DNA of 64,000 nt from Pontederia crassipes (lineage: Eukaryota; Streptophyta; Magnoliopsida; Commelinales; Pontederiaceae). The translations under genes were made by a program, and so were the position numbers. The DNA is taken from the NCBI GenBank assembly GCA_030549335.1, contig CM060190.1, forward strand, positions 69,888,118 to 69,952,117, written 5' to 3'. This document shows, in pieces, positions 36,701 through 49,299 of the stretch (its first letter is position 1; each line of letters starts with the position of its first letter). Below the pieces are notes generated by a model. It did no database searches and was not told the origin of the DNA. It saw only the letters and a list, made by a program, of their open reading frames with translations.

Positions 36701-39500
36701 ATTATATAATCATTGATCCAATGCATTTTGTACTTTTTTTTCTTTTTTTCAGAAAACTCCCATGATATTGCTAGGGATCCATAGCCCAAAATCCAAACAT
36801 TACTCTAATTTAGGGTTTTTTACTGAATTTAGGGGTTAAAATCAGTTTACAAGTTCTCGGTCTGATTTATTTTATCTTTTGATTAGGAAAGCCATGATTG
36901 TCTAGAAACTCAAACCAATGTCATGATGATAAATGAAAAAAAACATTCATACTCACCAAAGGTATACACCATTTTGATCAACATGAGAAGTTGCCAAGAT
37001 ATCCATTGATGGTGACAAAGACAATGCTGTTATAGAGACATCAACCTGTATAGCATCTATTTGTCTTGCCAATATGATATCCCATATTCTAAGACTCCCA
37101 TCCATACTTGCAGATAAAAGCCATTTTCCATCATCACTAAAGCACAAATCAGTTATGCGATCTGTATGACCTTCAAACTTCCGAACCAACCGTAGAGCCA
37201 CAACATCAAACAGACGAAGAATCATATCATCAGCTACAGTTGCCAGCAAACCTTGATGCAGAAATAAAAAGAAATAAGTAACACAACATTTAGAATCAAT
37301 AAAACATGTCCTGCTCCAGGAAAATTAATATGAGCAAGATATTACCATTTGTTCTGTGATATACAAACTTATTTACACAGTGTCCGACTTCCAGTCTAGA
37401 TCTCAATTTCCGACCTTTGAAATCCCAGATCTGCAAATGTTAAGGAATTGCATAATTAGAAGAACATGAAACATCAGATAAGAATATCCTAAATGAAGGA
37501 ATAAACACAGTGAAAGCAAAAAGATAAAGTAGATCAAAGAATAAACTGACAGATGATATCATAATGCAGAGAACCCTTTTTTTTAGAGAGACCATGCTGA
37601 GAATTTAATGGAATGTTCATCTTTTTCATAAGAAAGAAACAATGGCTGCAAAGCTTGAGCAGACATCTATTTGTGTTAATGAGAAAATTTAGAATCTACA
37701 CGTGTAAGGAGAAAACAAAAGGCAAACGAAGACAAAAGAGGGAAATGGTGTTTTTGCAACTGATGCACGCTAAGACCCCCACTCCGTGCTAAAAGAAATG
37801 AGTGATGTGCAACGTTGTCCACGCAACAATCATGGCATAGTTGAGGAGGACATTGCACACCTCTTCTTCAGTTGTTCAGTATCCCAGGGATGTGGCAACA
37901 GGTGCTACCTAAATCTCGGCAGTGACTGCCTTGTAGCAGACAATATAGGGGCTTTTGGCAAGCATGGTGGAAAGAGTTGGAGAGCTCCATCAGCTGGTTG
38001 TTTAGCAATTGCTTGGGCCATATGGCTGCAGTGCAGCCATGTAGTTTTCTATAATGAGATGCCATATCAAGAACGTTCTAGTGCATGCTTCATTTTTTAT
38101 ACAAGAGTGGGGCCTTACTCCCACATAGATCATATCTTTGTACATTTTTTAAATCTCTTAATCTTAATAGTGTTTCGGACGCTATCATAATTTGGTAGGC
38201 ATCCTTTCCTAGCTAAAAAAACATCTTTCTTCCTAATAAATTGAACAATTGTTTTGTAACCATAGTGCCAACAGTGCTACCCTTGACATCATTTCCTTTT
38301 GGAAGTGTCTAAATGGGGCACATAACTTCCACGGTGGGATTTGAACTTGAGACCACTTGGACTACAAGTCAAGGAGTGTGCCATTGCACCACGCCCTCGT
38401 TCCCCAAGAACTAAAATGGGTTTCTAAACAAAAGTCCATCCTGGAGTCATGAACAGTTTACTTGGTGACAACCCATGCAATGGCATACTCGTGTTATACC
38501 AAACTATTTCACATCTTCCTTATAAAACATTCTACTTTTTATTTCTCGGCATTGAAAAGATTCTACTTTCCAGATGCAAACAGATGAAATGGAAGACTCA
38601 TGCAAGTCTGGCTACAACCAGAGCACCCTTCATCCAACTTCTGATCATGAAGCATTCCATCAGTCAAACTATTTTTTCTACTGAGCTCTCCGTCCTTTCT
38701 TTCTTCTTTTTTTTTTTTTTTTGAGTAAAAGGATTACTAACAAGCTTAGGTAATCATCCGATACGAATTATAAAAACAGGCGATTTACAAGTGTTCAAAA
38801 CAAAAGAAAAGCTAGGTGAAAAGTAGATTTTAGAGGGCATAGTAGTCACGAGTACCACTATTTTTTTAGACTAGTTATCTATTTACCAGTCATTTCATGT
38901 TTGCATTTCTCTCTCAGTGTAATCACCAGAGGGTAAAGCGACTATGTCAGCAACTCAGCATTATATCATGCATCTTGACCATTGATTGGCATCATTCATT
39001 AGTATTTCAAAGCTGCTCTAGATTTCCAGTCCATGGGCTGGCATGAATCCATGATTCAAGGTCATAGAACATAATCTAACAACTGGATAAGTAATTGACT
39101 TTCTTTTGGAAAAAACACGAGCTTCTTCCCTAAAAAGTTTTTTTTAAAAAAACGAGAAAGGATGACTAGAAAGATGGTAGTCATCCAAAAGTTTCATTTA
39201 TAACTTGTCCCCTAAAAGTTACTAGAAGACGTAACAAATCTTAACATTGCTTACAAAGAAATATCATTAATTAAGAGCAGAAAGAAGAATCTGGATACAG
39301 AGAATTGCAGTCTTGAATCAAATGATGGGAAGGTCATCATGCTTCCCCCTAGAAGTCTTTGTATTGTTCCCCATGAAATTATGGGCATGTTGGAAATCAA
39401 TGTACTAAGCATGGAGAAATCTCCTTATGTTAGTTATAATGACGATCAGAATTCTGCTCAAAAAAAAAATGACGATCAGAATATATCTATATCTATATCT

Positions 39501-39531
<31 letters not shown>

Positions 39532-42500
39532 TATATTAATGAAGATCAAGTTTCTTTTGAGAATTCATAACCCTTAACCTACAAACCAATATCCATGTAG
39601 CCATATATATATTTACTCAGATGTCAGAGAGAAAAACAATAGACATTGTCTAACATCCTCCTTGCCTCCAGAAAAACAAATCAAAAAAAAAACAAAGAGA
39701 AAAACAAAAGCAATACCTTGATGTCTCCCTGATATCCTGCACTTATCATCATACTATTGGTAGCATCACAGGCAACTCCAACCACTTCGCTTTCATGTCC
39801 AAACTGTTTTGGCACAGTAATATCAGCATAACTGCCTCGGCTGATTCCAGATTGCAGATTAAATCTCTCAATCCATCCATTCTGTGTCCCGAGTATGGCA
39901 AAATTACCACATGCACTTATCACACATGCCTGTTATATGCCAAATATGTAATGACATCAATAACTCCACCCGAGTTAGGTCACCAACTTCAAAAAATGAT
40001 TTTTTATTGAAAGAAAAATACCAGGGATCCTTTCTCAAAATGAAATACTAGGGATCAGCAAATTAGCAGATCTAATTAACCAGGAATGTCTAGAGCTTAC
40101 CTTAACTGGTGCTTGAATATTTGCAGATGGTGTTAGGATATGCTCACCAAGAACAAAGTTTTGAAGACGCCACACATATGCCCGTGGAGTATCCATATGA
40201 CAAGTCACAACATTACACCAATCTCGTTCGCGGATTTCAGCTACAATTGGTTAACATATCAAAAGTTTGTTAACTTTCTAGTGTAAAAGAGTATCATGTT
40301 CCATATCTGGGAAGGGAAAATAAATATGTAAGCATGAACCAGTGTATAACAAATATTAGTCTGTTTAACTTAGGACACCTTAAGAGAACTTTAGCTCCGT
40401 TGAAGATTTTGTTAGAAGCTGGATTAGGTCTTTTCCTGTAACTTACAGTTGTTATGCTTATAAAAAAGTAAGCATCCCAAAATAACATATCATGCTATGA
40501 GGATGTTGGAAAACAATTTTTCACTGCCATAATTGACAGTTATGTGAAGAAATATTGATATACAAAACTATTAGTATGATCTGCTAAAACATAAAATCTA
40601 TATTAGTGTTCAATTTCTCGTTGGCATGCGCATTTTACAGCAGGCATATCTATTGTGCTCCAAAGGATGAGAAAGAAGAATGAATGACCCCACAAACAAA
40701 TAATTCTAGGTATATCAGTTTAGATAGACAAATTATGTGTATCAAACCAATAGCTTGATATAAACTCCGTACCACAATCAAAGGCTATTACAGGTTTTAA
40801 CTTGATCTCTTCCTCCTGAAAAATAACAAAAATAATATGTTGCTAAGTTGTGAGCACCTTCAATGTGATGATAAATACAAAGATAACACATAATTCTTAT
40901 AAAGAAACCCCTCCATACCTTCACCCTAAGTTTCTTCGCCCTTTTAGTCACATGTCTCTGAGAAAGCTCTTTGCTTTGTTGATCCTGCTTGACAGGAAAA
41001 TATAACAATTGTTGACAACATCTGCTTTCGAGGGTGGAAAATGAGGAGGATTGAAAGGGAACATAACATCTCTTAGAAAGAAAAGTGAAGATAATATTTC
41101 CTGTTGTTTGGATAGATATTTTTTAAGAAAGCTTGGACACCAATGTTCATAGAATGAAATGGAGAAAAGGAAAATTTACCCTTCACTGCAGACTAAACAA
41201 CATTAAATCCCAATTGGAGGTTGAACAGCGGGGAAAGAGTTCCACTTCATTCTGACCCCATTACATGTTTCCCTCCATCCTCTAACTCTTATCCAAATAG
41301 GGCTCAGATATTATGATTTTATTTGGATAGCAAATTACATAGAGGAATGGAAAAAATGAAAATTGACCTTCACTCCCCTTCAAATGACTAAAAACCTTGA
41401 ATCCCTATTGGGGTTTAACAGAGCAGAAAGAGTATCGCCTTCATTTTATTCCTTACTTAGTACCTCCATTCCTCTCAAAAAAATCTATTATCTTGATTCT
41501 ACTAAAACAAAAATCTACCGAGTTACATAAACAAAAACATTATTCATCTTGACAAGAGGAAATATGACTTTCAAGAACGCCATATCTTTCATTTTGTTAT
41601 ATCAACTACTCTATCATATCATTTTCTATCATCATACACATAGGATGATGTTTTATTACACCAAGATAAATAGATTCTTTTTAAGATAATGGAAATCTGT
41701 GAACTGAAATTATAGCTTCCCAAAGCTGAACTGAAGAATGAATTTATTTCACAAGATAGCCATTTAAGGTCTCAAGCAAACACTAAACAATATACAGAAA
41801 ACAGAGAACTCAGCGATCACAATCACAACAGAGAAAACAAAAGCATCAACAAGAAGGAATCACAAAAGTGGCAAACCTGGACAATGGAGAAAAGACGGAA
41901 TGCACGATCTTGACCAGCTGAAAGGATGCATCTTCCATTTCCATAAAATCTGAGATCATGATAAATAGAACAAAATCTAGGTCAAAAGTTTTTTTTTTTT
42001 TGAGAAGGTAAAGGATGACAACCAGAATTTACGGTTGACATCCAGGTATATCGATATATATAGCGATACAACTTATCAACATGTACAAGTAAGGCACTCT
42101 CTGTAAGAGAGCTGCAAAAATGAAGGAGAGAATGCTACTCAAAACCCCACTCCCGAATAATAAAAGTGCGGTGTACAATACTATCACCTGACATCTTTTC
42201 CCACCAAAAATTATCTGGTTGCGCTAGAGCCAAATGGGATTATAAAACTTAAAAGTAGGATTATAAAAGATCCTAATCATTGTTCCTCGAGTTTATTTGG
42301 GCACTAAAAAAATAATTAAATAAATTCTCCTCAAAAGGAAAAAAAAGCAGTTTTAAAAGCAAGAAATAAAGGAGTAAAATGAAAAAAAAAACTTTCCACA
42401 AAACATAAACCAAAGAAACAAAACAAAGAGCTAAATGGCTTGAGTATACTAGTTTTCCAAGTTACTTGCTACCCAAATAAACTTTATGACCGCATGTAAT

Positions 42501-44847
42501 ATTAAAACTACAAGATCTGCATGAGTTATAGAGATATAAAATATAAAACACTTCATCCACCAAAGGATTTTTCTTTTAGGAGATTCATCCACCAAAAGAT
42601 AGAAATATGGCAATGGTATTCTTTTATGGTAGAATAAGAAGGAAAAACACTAGCACAAAGCAGCCTTCTTTCCGCTTTCGTGCAGAAGCAGCTGCCATAA
42701 CCGAACTCATAACCTCTTGGAAAACTGAAAATCCAACTTAATTGTAAAGTCAAGGTTTGGGAGTTTTACTGGTGAAATATGTAAATAATCAGTTTTCAAC
42801 AGATAAAAACAAGCAGGTACAGCATATCACCTTAAGCATAGAGGAGGAGCACTATGCCCGCTTCGAAATCGTAAAAGACGACCATCTCCGTCAGTTGTAT
42901 CAAAAATCCACATCTACCACAAATAGGTAAATGTTAGGCATTCTGACTGCAGATCAAAAGATTTAATGATAAAGCGAATAACATTCTAGCTGCAAATAAG
43001 CAATTAACAGCAGCTAGATTTTAGGAAATTTCAAAATATATACATAAAAAATTTGGTTATTTCTGTTTTCCTCCCCTAAATTATAAGTTCTATTTTCATC
43101 CCTTAAATGTAAAAATACCCATTTAACTCCCTTGAACTTCCATTTTGACCATCCGTCACTTTTCATACTTTTTCTGTTCAGTTCCATATTTTTATTAATC
43201 ATATTACAACTCCACCATTTATGATTATTTGGAAATAAAAATATAGCTGAGATTAGAAAAACTAAACTGATTAAAAGATCATATTGGTTACCATTAAAAT
43301 CTTATTTTTTTCTAAAATCAAATAAAGGTTAAAGGTGTAATTTTAAAAATAAAAAATATCGACGTTAACAGAAAATTCGATATTGGACTAAAGTGGAAAA
43401 GTTTCAATATATGATGGAAACTAGGTAGGTATTTCAATAGTTTAGAGTTTAGGAGTGCGTTCAATAGCTTATAGTTCAACGGAGGTTGATGGAAAAAACT
43501 CCAAAAAACTAGATATGTGAAATGCCTCTCCCAAACATCAGTTGGGGCAAGCAAGTATGCATGCTTCATATGCAGTTCTACAAAATAATTGGCAGTATAA
43601 ATATCAAATTTGATAATAGGAAGATTGATGCACAAAGCAAACTAGAGTAAAGACCAAACTAAAGGAAAGTTCTAAGAAATTATGTTTTAGAATAAATTAG
43701 GAAAAGAAAGTAGATTATAAAAAGTACTTTATGCACATTTGGATAATTGTAATTTGAGATTTAGTTGTTAGACCAAATTTTGGATATTTATAAAAAAAGA
43801 AACTTTAGAATAGAAGCTCTTTTAGTTCTACATGCAAGAGGAAACTAAAATATGAATGACAAATGTACAGAATGATAAAGGAAGAGATAAACACAAACAA
43901 ATTCTTCGAGCAATCTATTTACTTGTAAGTAAATTAAGAAAGATTGACAAGAAAATCAACAGATAACTGGAACCAACAAGCCGTATGAGTCGACTAAGAT
44001 ATATAAGTCAAGTACCTCAACTCTTTCAGTTGCAAAGAGACTCAAAACTATACAATTCAACTATCTCAATTATTTCAAATCTTCCAGCTGAGAAGGAGAA
44101 TCAACTTGGCAGTCCATAAAAGAATGCTTTTACTATGATACAGGATAAACATGAAATGTCAGGAATATATGCAATGTAAGTCTACCTTTATTGAATTATC
44201 TGCTGCTGAGCTCATAAGGACAGGTTCGTTAGCAAAATAGTGGAGTGATATTATTGATCCATCGTGAGCTTCTCTAATAACTGATTGAAGTCTTCTCTTT
44301 TCCAGGTTCCATATGCTTATAACACCAGATGAATCTCCAGATGCCAGAAGAGGTTGGCCATCTAACAAAACAGAGTAACTAAATGTAAGAAAAGATCAAT
44401 GTAATAACAAGGTTGACCCACTAAACAGATTTTCTACTGCCACAACAAAAGCACAAATTTCACTAGCACAAGCATTTGAATAAAGTTTTTTTTTAAGGAG
44501 AACCATTTGAATAAAGTTGCAAAGATGCAATGAATGATGAAAAAGTATATTGCTTGATAAGATTTTTTTCAGTGAATTAATCAATAGGAAATTTTGATCA
44601 AAAGCATCTTCACCACACATGAAGCTATTAAATCAATAACCAGCAGGAACAACTTTACCTTATTGGATGAAATGAGTATGACTTATACACAAAACAGTGT
44701 TTGTGTTTTTCATTTAGCATAGTACATAGAAAACATAGAGGTTTATGAATGAATATTTCTGTTGAGACAAAGATAAGGCAACTCCTGTGGATTTTTCCAC
44801 ATTAACTAATGTCAAATATACTTTTTGTCACCTAGTGGGATAAGGAT

Positions 44848-44881
<34 letters not shown>

Positions 44882-47800
44882 AACTAATGTCAAATATACA
44901 AGAATTGTGGAAATAAAAACAAAAAATAGTTTCAAAGTTTTATTGTACAAATGGCAGTCAGAGATCCTTTCAGAAACACATCAGCTAGAGGCATATACCT
45001 GTTCTGAATGATAAGGCTGTAACAGCACCACGAGAAGAATGAGTAAATGAAACTAATTCTTCATCATAACGTATGTTGTGAACATGAATCATTCCATCAG
45101 AACAGCCAATTGCAACTACATCAAGTGCAGGTGAGGCAACACAACAAGAAATGGATGAATTCCAGCCTTTGAAGTCATAGAGCTTTCTATTTGTGCTAAT
45201 GTTCCATAACTGCAACCGACCCTCTTGGCTGCCTATTAGAATCTGGTGCAAGAATGATCATTAACATATTTTGTCAATCTAATTTAATAGTATTATGGTC
45301 AAAACAAACACATTTAAAAGAAAATAGACAAAGTTGACAGCAACCTTGTTGAGGTAAGTATCAGGATGGACTATGCAACTTGGGGTAAAGTTGTCATCAA
45401 ACTGAACATGTCCGATTGGCTCAAGTTGTAGTTCAACTCCCTTGAATGTCCACATGAACATATTTCCTTTGATATCAACACTTAAGAGATGGTCTCCAAA
45501 CACGAGTAACAACTTAATTTTTTCTTCATGTTTCTTCCATGTAGCTACCTGATTAGAGTGTCATGTAAGACTAGTCAAATAACAAGTATTTTCTAGGAAA
45601 ATCAAGTAACAAGTATAAGAGAAAAGCAACTATTTATATACAAGAGAAATGTGTGTTCACTTATCAATCAAGATTTGAAATCAGAGGAAAGGAAACCAAA
45701 GGAAATTTGTCCAACAACTGTAAGAAGGAAGAGATTATTCCTGGCATTTCCTTTTGAGGGAGTATTCCTGGAAAATTATTATCCCCTTTAACAATACTCA
45801 AGCCGATCCCCATCAAATTGTAAAATGCAGGGGGGCGTAAAACTTTGTCCATAATAATCTTGAACATTTAACACAAAATACAGGGCCACACAAGTCCCGT
45901 CATTTGGATGATGATACAATGATCCTCCATGCCATTTAGCTCAGGAAATGCAGCCTTCTATAATGGTTCATGGGACATCATATTTCTAAAATACTCTTCT
46001 ATTTTTTGGCATTATCAAATACTCCTGTTTTTTTTAGAAAGAATATCAAATACCCTTGACTGGATATGCATGGTTTTTGTCTCTATTCTTAATAAAAGGA
46101 AAAGCATTGCAACATAGCCCATGGTTGAAAAAAGATAATTCATCAACTAAGATAACCACAAATTGAACTCTTGTTAATCGTGTTTCTTTTGTTTCACTGA
46201 AGGATTGATGACAAAGATATCACAGATATTAGTGTAACATGAATGTTCTTTTTTAGAGGAAAAATAGAGCCACAAACATTATTCGAAACTGATTGTAGTT
46301 TACATCATGACTCTGGCACAAATAATATTTTGGCGACATCTGCATAGATAATGACAACAATAGATCCACAAACATCTAAACAATACCATAATGAATATAG
46401 AGGCCAAAAGTCATTCATTCCAAGAATGTTATGATGATTTAACAAGTGCTGAATTATTCAAACTAAAAGCTATTAACCCATGCAAAAAAACCTGATGGGC
46501 ACGCTTGAAAACTCCAATATCAGTTGCATAAGCAGCAAAAGTATAGTCCTTGAATGATGCAAGAGCTCGAATCTTCTTTGGTAATTGGGGTCCTGCAATA
46601 ATATTTTATTGAAAATCGATGGCATCATCAACGTAGATATTTATAGAGGAAGAGTAGAGATTTATTAAACAAAGAATTTTGGGTATCATAAAAAGGTGGT
46701 CCAACTTTTTTCCTTAATTATTCAAAATCAAATCTTGATTCTCAATAAAAACACAATGATTATAATTCAATTTGAAAACATCTCCATAATCCAGAAGATC
46801 CCAAGTGGACTCCCATGAGCCTAATTAAAATTCCAAGTTGACTAGCTAGAAGAAGTTCAAACTGGATAATGATATTTTCATTTCTTTTAAAAACATCAAC
46901 AGTGTCTAGGGTATCAAGAGGTTTTTTCTGAGAATGTCTTTGTTTCAAGAGAGAAAATAAGCACCTTAAAATTTTTCAAAAGTTTTGGTACACGTGTCAG
47001 AGATTTTTTAGAGGAATGCATCATAGATGGTACCACTATAGATCCATTGTTCTCGTATGAGAGAAAAACAGGACCCACAACCAATAAATTCATGAAATGC
47101 TCGCACTATCTATTAGTTTTGTATACAATGGAATACACACAACTCTGTGAAAAAAGTGCAATACTAAGGTATAGTTGTAGTTGATAACCCAGACTTATCT
47201 AACATAGTTCATTACGGAACTGTATGTGTTGGATCCTTTCTTGCTCCTTTACATGAGAAACCTTTTTTAGGAGATTTACATGAGAAACTTGGTTGAGGAT
47301 GAAATATTAAACCTAGCACTAATCGCCCAAGAAGCAACCCACTGACAACTAGAACATTTGAATCATGGTCAGAAAAGGTTTATATTACATTAATCTTTTG
47401 GGATGCCAAGAAAAGAGTCAAATTTGATTCAAATAAGTAGCCAATTTGGTATGCCAAATTATCGATGATGCAAATGAATATACAATACAACAACAACAAC
47501 AACAAAGCCTTATCCCACTAGGTGGGGTCGGCTACATGAATCATACGACGCCATATTCGTTGATCCATGTTCATAAGATTCGACAGGATTTTATGCTGAC
47601 TGTCGGGGCCTAACACAACCCTCCTCCTTTATCCGGGCTTGGGACCGGCTATAAAATATAGGTGGAGTTCAAATGAATATACAATAACATGTCTTAAATT
47701 TAAGCTTCATTCTCATAGTTGTTCGTATAAAGGACGCATTCCAGAGGCACAAATCTTGGATTTAACAGATATGGTGGACAACAACATAGAATGAGGACGA

Positions 47801-48838
47801 TGCTCATAATACCAACAGAAAAATGCAAATAAAAAATTAAAGAGAATGTGAGATCCAGAATGAAATCAGAGCTCAAGTTGTGCCCTAGGGAAGAAGAATC
47901 ATATTACTTTCTTTTCTTTACGAGAGATTCAGATGACTTTCCTCTATACCAATGGAAAAAAATCACAAAAAAACACAAGAAAAGATCGACCAAAGGGTGG
48001 ATAAGCATATATCAATGCAGTGAAGACTGTCAAACAACAGTATATACAGTGAAAACTATAAAGCAACAGTGTTGAATGTTCCTCAAATCCCAATTATGTT
48101 AACAATTGACTATAGCAACCAGAACTTTATCCACACAAATGGATAAAGAAGCATATGATAAAAAAAACATACCTGATAAGACCAAATTCAGCTTTGCACA
48201 CTGTAAAAGAAAGAGGAAACATTGCATTAAAAAAACTCAATGGCACAAAAGAAAAACATATCACAAATTAGGGTAGAACAAAATCTGGTTATTGCGACTA
48301 TCTGGTTATAAGTAAATCAAGAAATACAAACTACGAGTTTTCTAAGGAATGTTTATAGCTATAGCTTATTGTTATAAATATGTCTACACCGAAGGTATGA
48401 TCTGAGATAAATACTTAAATTAAGAGTCGTCGTGAACTTCAACTTTGCCTTAGATGCGATCATTAAACACATAAATTAGTTTAAAAAATCATCAAATTTG
48501 GAGCTGATTTCATACATATGCGACGTGTATAAGACTCAATTAAGGAACAAAAGAACATCAAATTCAAGTAAAAAATATCAGGGACAAAGGCTGATCGTGC
48601 ATTTGCTGGAACTTGATATATCAGGTGCAAACTAGACGTAAGAGAATAAGAAAGCGTCAAGTATAGAGAATAAGATGATCTCTAAAAAAGAATAAATCAC
48701 GAAACTCACATCATAAATTTGCCAAGATTTGCCTGTGCTGACGGTCACAAACGTCTCCGTGCCAAGCCTCTGGACGGAGAAGGGGACACCACCGGCGGTG
48801 ATATATCCAATGGCACGATAAGGCTCGAAAATCCCCAT
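33754..48838 (-). CDS. UTP21: UTP21/WDR36 homologue, U3 snoRNP ribosome biogenesis factor (eighteen exons)
   Basis: Exons (minus): 48838-48710, 48200-48173, 46592-46492, 45548-45345, 45242-44999, 44361-44186, 42913-42831, 41949-41877, 40984-40919, 40815-40773, 40240-40101, 39929-39717, 37430-37346, 37251-36957, 36535-36274, 36123-35913, 34607-34393 and 33903-33754. All junctions are GT..AG and phases close to 905 aa. It starts MGIFEPYRAIGYITAGGVPF. Two WD40 propellers follow, with typical blades such as ILIGSQEGRLQLWNI, LASGDSSGVISIWNL, ISAGYQGDIKIWDF and LLSASMDGSLRIWDI. The C-terminal ~220 residues form the Utp21-specific domain (MDLSFQIPDMVTLSLLPRSQ; IKGLSPSNLDMELRML; FEFIQAVIKLFLKIHGE). 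In other eukaryotes the protein is part of the UTP-B complex of the nucleolar small-subunit processome that matures 18S rRNA. Exon 2 is only 28 nt. Many introns carry transposon fragments. Identification is secure. Confidence 0.95.
37740..38220 (+). mobile_element. 3' fragment of an L1 LINE in UTP21 intron 12
   Basis: The plus strand encodes the end of an L1 polyprotein: EEDIAHLFFSCSVSQ (zinc-finger RVT domain), then SAGCLAIAWAIWLQC and HVVFYNEM, parallel to [15 protein letters not shown] and [15 protein letters not shown] of the L1 at 28060-28250. It ends with CTAAAAAAA at 38212-38221. The frame is partly open (134 codons), but the element is a truncated remnant. Confidence 0.8.
38300..38402 (-). 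mobile_element. tRNA-derived SINE-like sequence
   Basis: Read on the minus strand, the segment begins GGGCGTGGTGCAATGGCACA, containing a good RNA polymerase III box A (TGGTGCAATGG). Some 35 nt later comes GTTCAAATCCC, which fits box B exactly. The stretch is tRNA-like but does not fold into a clean cloverleaf that I can confirm, so a SINE head or tRNA pseudogene is more likely than a working tRNA. It sits next to L1 remnants. Confidence 0.5.
38690..38790 (-). mobile_element. Possible retroposon 3' end with oligo(A) tail
   Basis: A run of T (38707-38722, oligo(A) on the minus strand) followed by GAGTAAAAGGATTACTAAC resembles the end of a LINE or SINE inserted in minus orientation. A similar joint of T run plus GAGAAGGTAAAGGATGAC occurs at 41989. 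The extent of the body is uncertain. Confidence 0.35.
39481..39536. repeat. (ATCT)n/(AT)n microsatellite
   Basis: ATATCT-type units pass into an AT run, in a UTP21 intron. Confidence 0.9.
41106..41500. repeat. Pair of related MITE-like repeats in a UTP21 intron
   Basis: Two diverged direct copies (about 41106-41305 and 41325-41480) share TTTGGATAG, GGAATGGA/GAATGAAATGG, AATTTACCCTTCACT-type and CCCTATTGGGGTTTAACAG-type blocks. The first ends with TATCCAAATAG, an inverted match to its beginning, as in a small inverted-repeat element. Noncoding. Confidence 0.4.
41988..42240 (-). mobile_element. 3' fragment of an L1 LINE, opposite orientation
   Basis: Starts with a T run (oligo(A) on the minus strand). 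42130-42235 then matches the reverse complement of the end of the L1 at 28210-28330: AACCCCACTCCC, GGTGTACAATAC, TGACATCTTTTCCCACC and GGTTGCGCTAGAGCCAAATG. It is a third, shorter copy of the same L1 family, here in the same transcriptional direction as UTP21. Confidence 0.7.
44803..44899 (+). mobile_element. 59-bp RTE insertion with perfect TSD
   Basis: Only the last ~30 bp of the RTE 3' end (CACCTAGTGGGATAAGGA) plus about ten TTG units are inserted (44822-44880). The flanks are the identical 19-bp repeat TAACTAATGTCAAATATAC at 44803-44821 and 44881-44899. This is a dead-on-arrival product of RTE target-primed reverse transcription. It shows that the tail alone marks an authentic insertion. 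Confidence 0.93.
47471..47686 (-). mobile_element. Short RTE-derived composite with perfect TSD
   Basis: The 182-bp body (47488-47669, minus strand) begins GAACTCCACCTATATTTTAT, continues with AGCCGGTCCCAAGCCCGG and GGAGGAGGGTTGTGTTAGG, and ends in the LINE 3' end CCCCACCTAGTGGGATAAGG with a TTG tail. The 17-bp repeat CAAATGAATATACAATA flanks it exactly (47471-47487 and 47670-47686). It shares its whole structure with 4956-5127. The precise TSD shows that the head plus tail moved as one unit. Confidence 0.9.
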
Positions 48839-49299
48839 CCGGAGGCGAGGCAGTGGTTGCGGGAGCGACCGTGCTCAAGGTATGGGGAGTCGTCGATGGT
48901 TAGGAGAATGACGCAGACCTTGAACGGCACCGAAAGAACGGCCGAGGAAGAAGACCGGTAGCAGCGAGGGGGACCGGATGCCTAGAGCGAGGTCGATGGT
49001 GAGTGCGGCGTGGTGGAGAGGTAGGGGCCGCAGCACTGTTGCAGTCGGCCTCTTCGGGGACGGAGAAGGGCGCAGGAGAGGACGGTGGCGGCAACGGCGA
49101 GGGTTTTAGGGTTTTAGCCGGTCAGGGCGAAAGCAGGCAGAAGTGAACCGGCTCGGAATCCTTTGAAGCCAAGTAGGTTTCAAGCCGGACAATTAACGGT
49201 CCGGTTTAAAGGGAAACTCGATTCGTTGTCGCATTGAGGAGTCCAGTTACGTAATTATAATATAATTATTATATAATTATATTAGAGTGCATTCACAAA
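48839..49299. other. UTP21 5' leader/promoter region
   Basis: 48839-49130 is GC-rich and probably includes the UTP21 5' UTR. A 64-codon upstream open frame (49094-48900, minus; starts MPPPSSPAPFSVPEE) would end 61 bp before the UTP21 ATG if the transcript begins that far up. 49140-49299 becomes AT-rich. No other gene. Confidence 0.4.
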
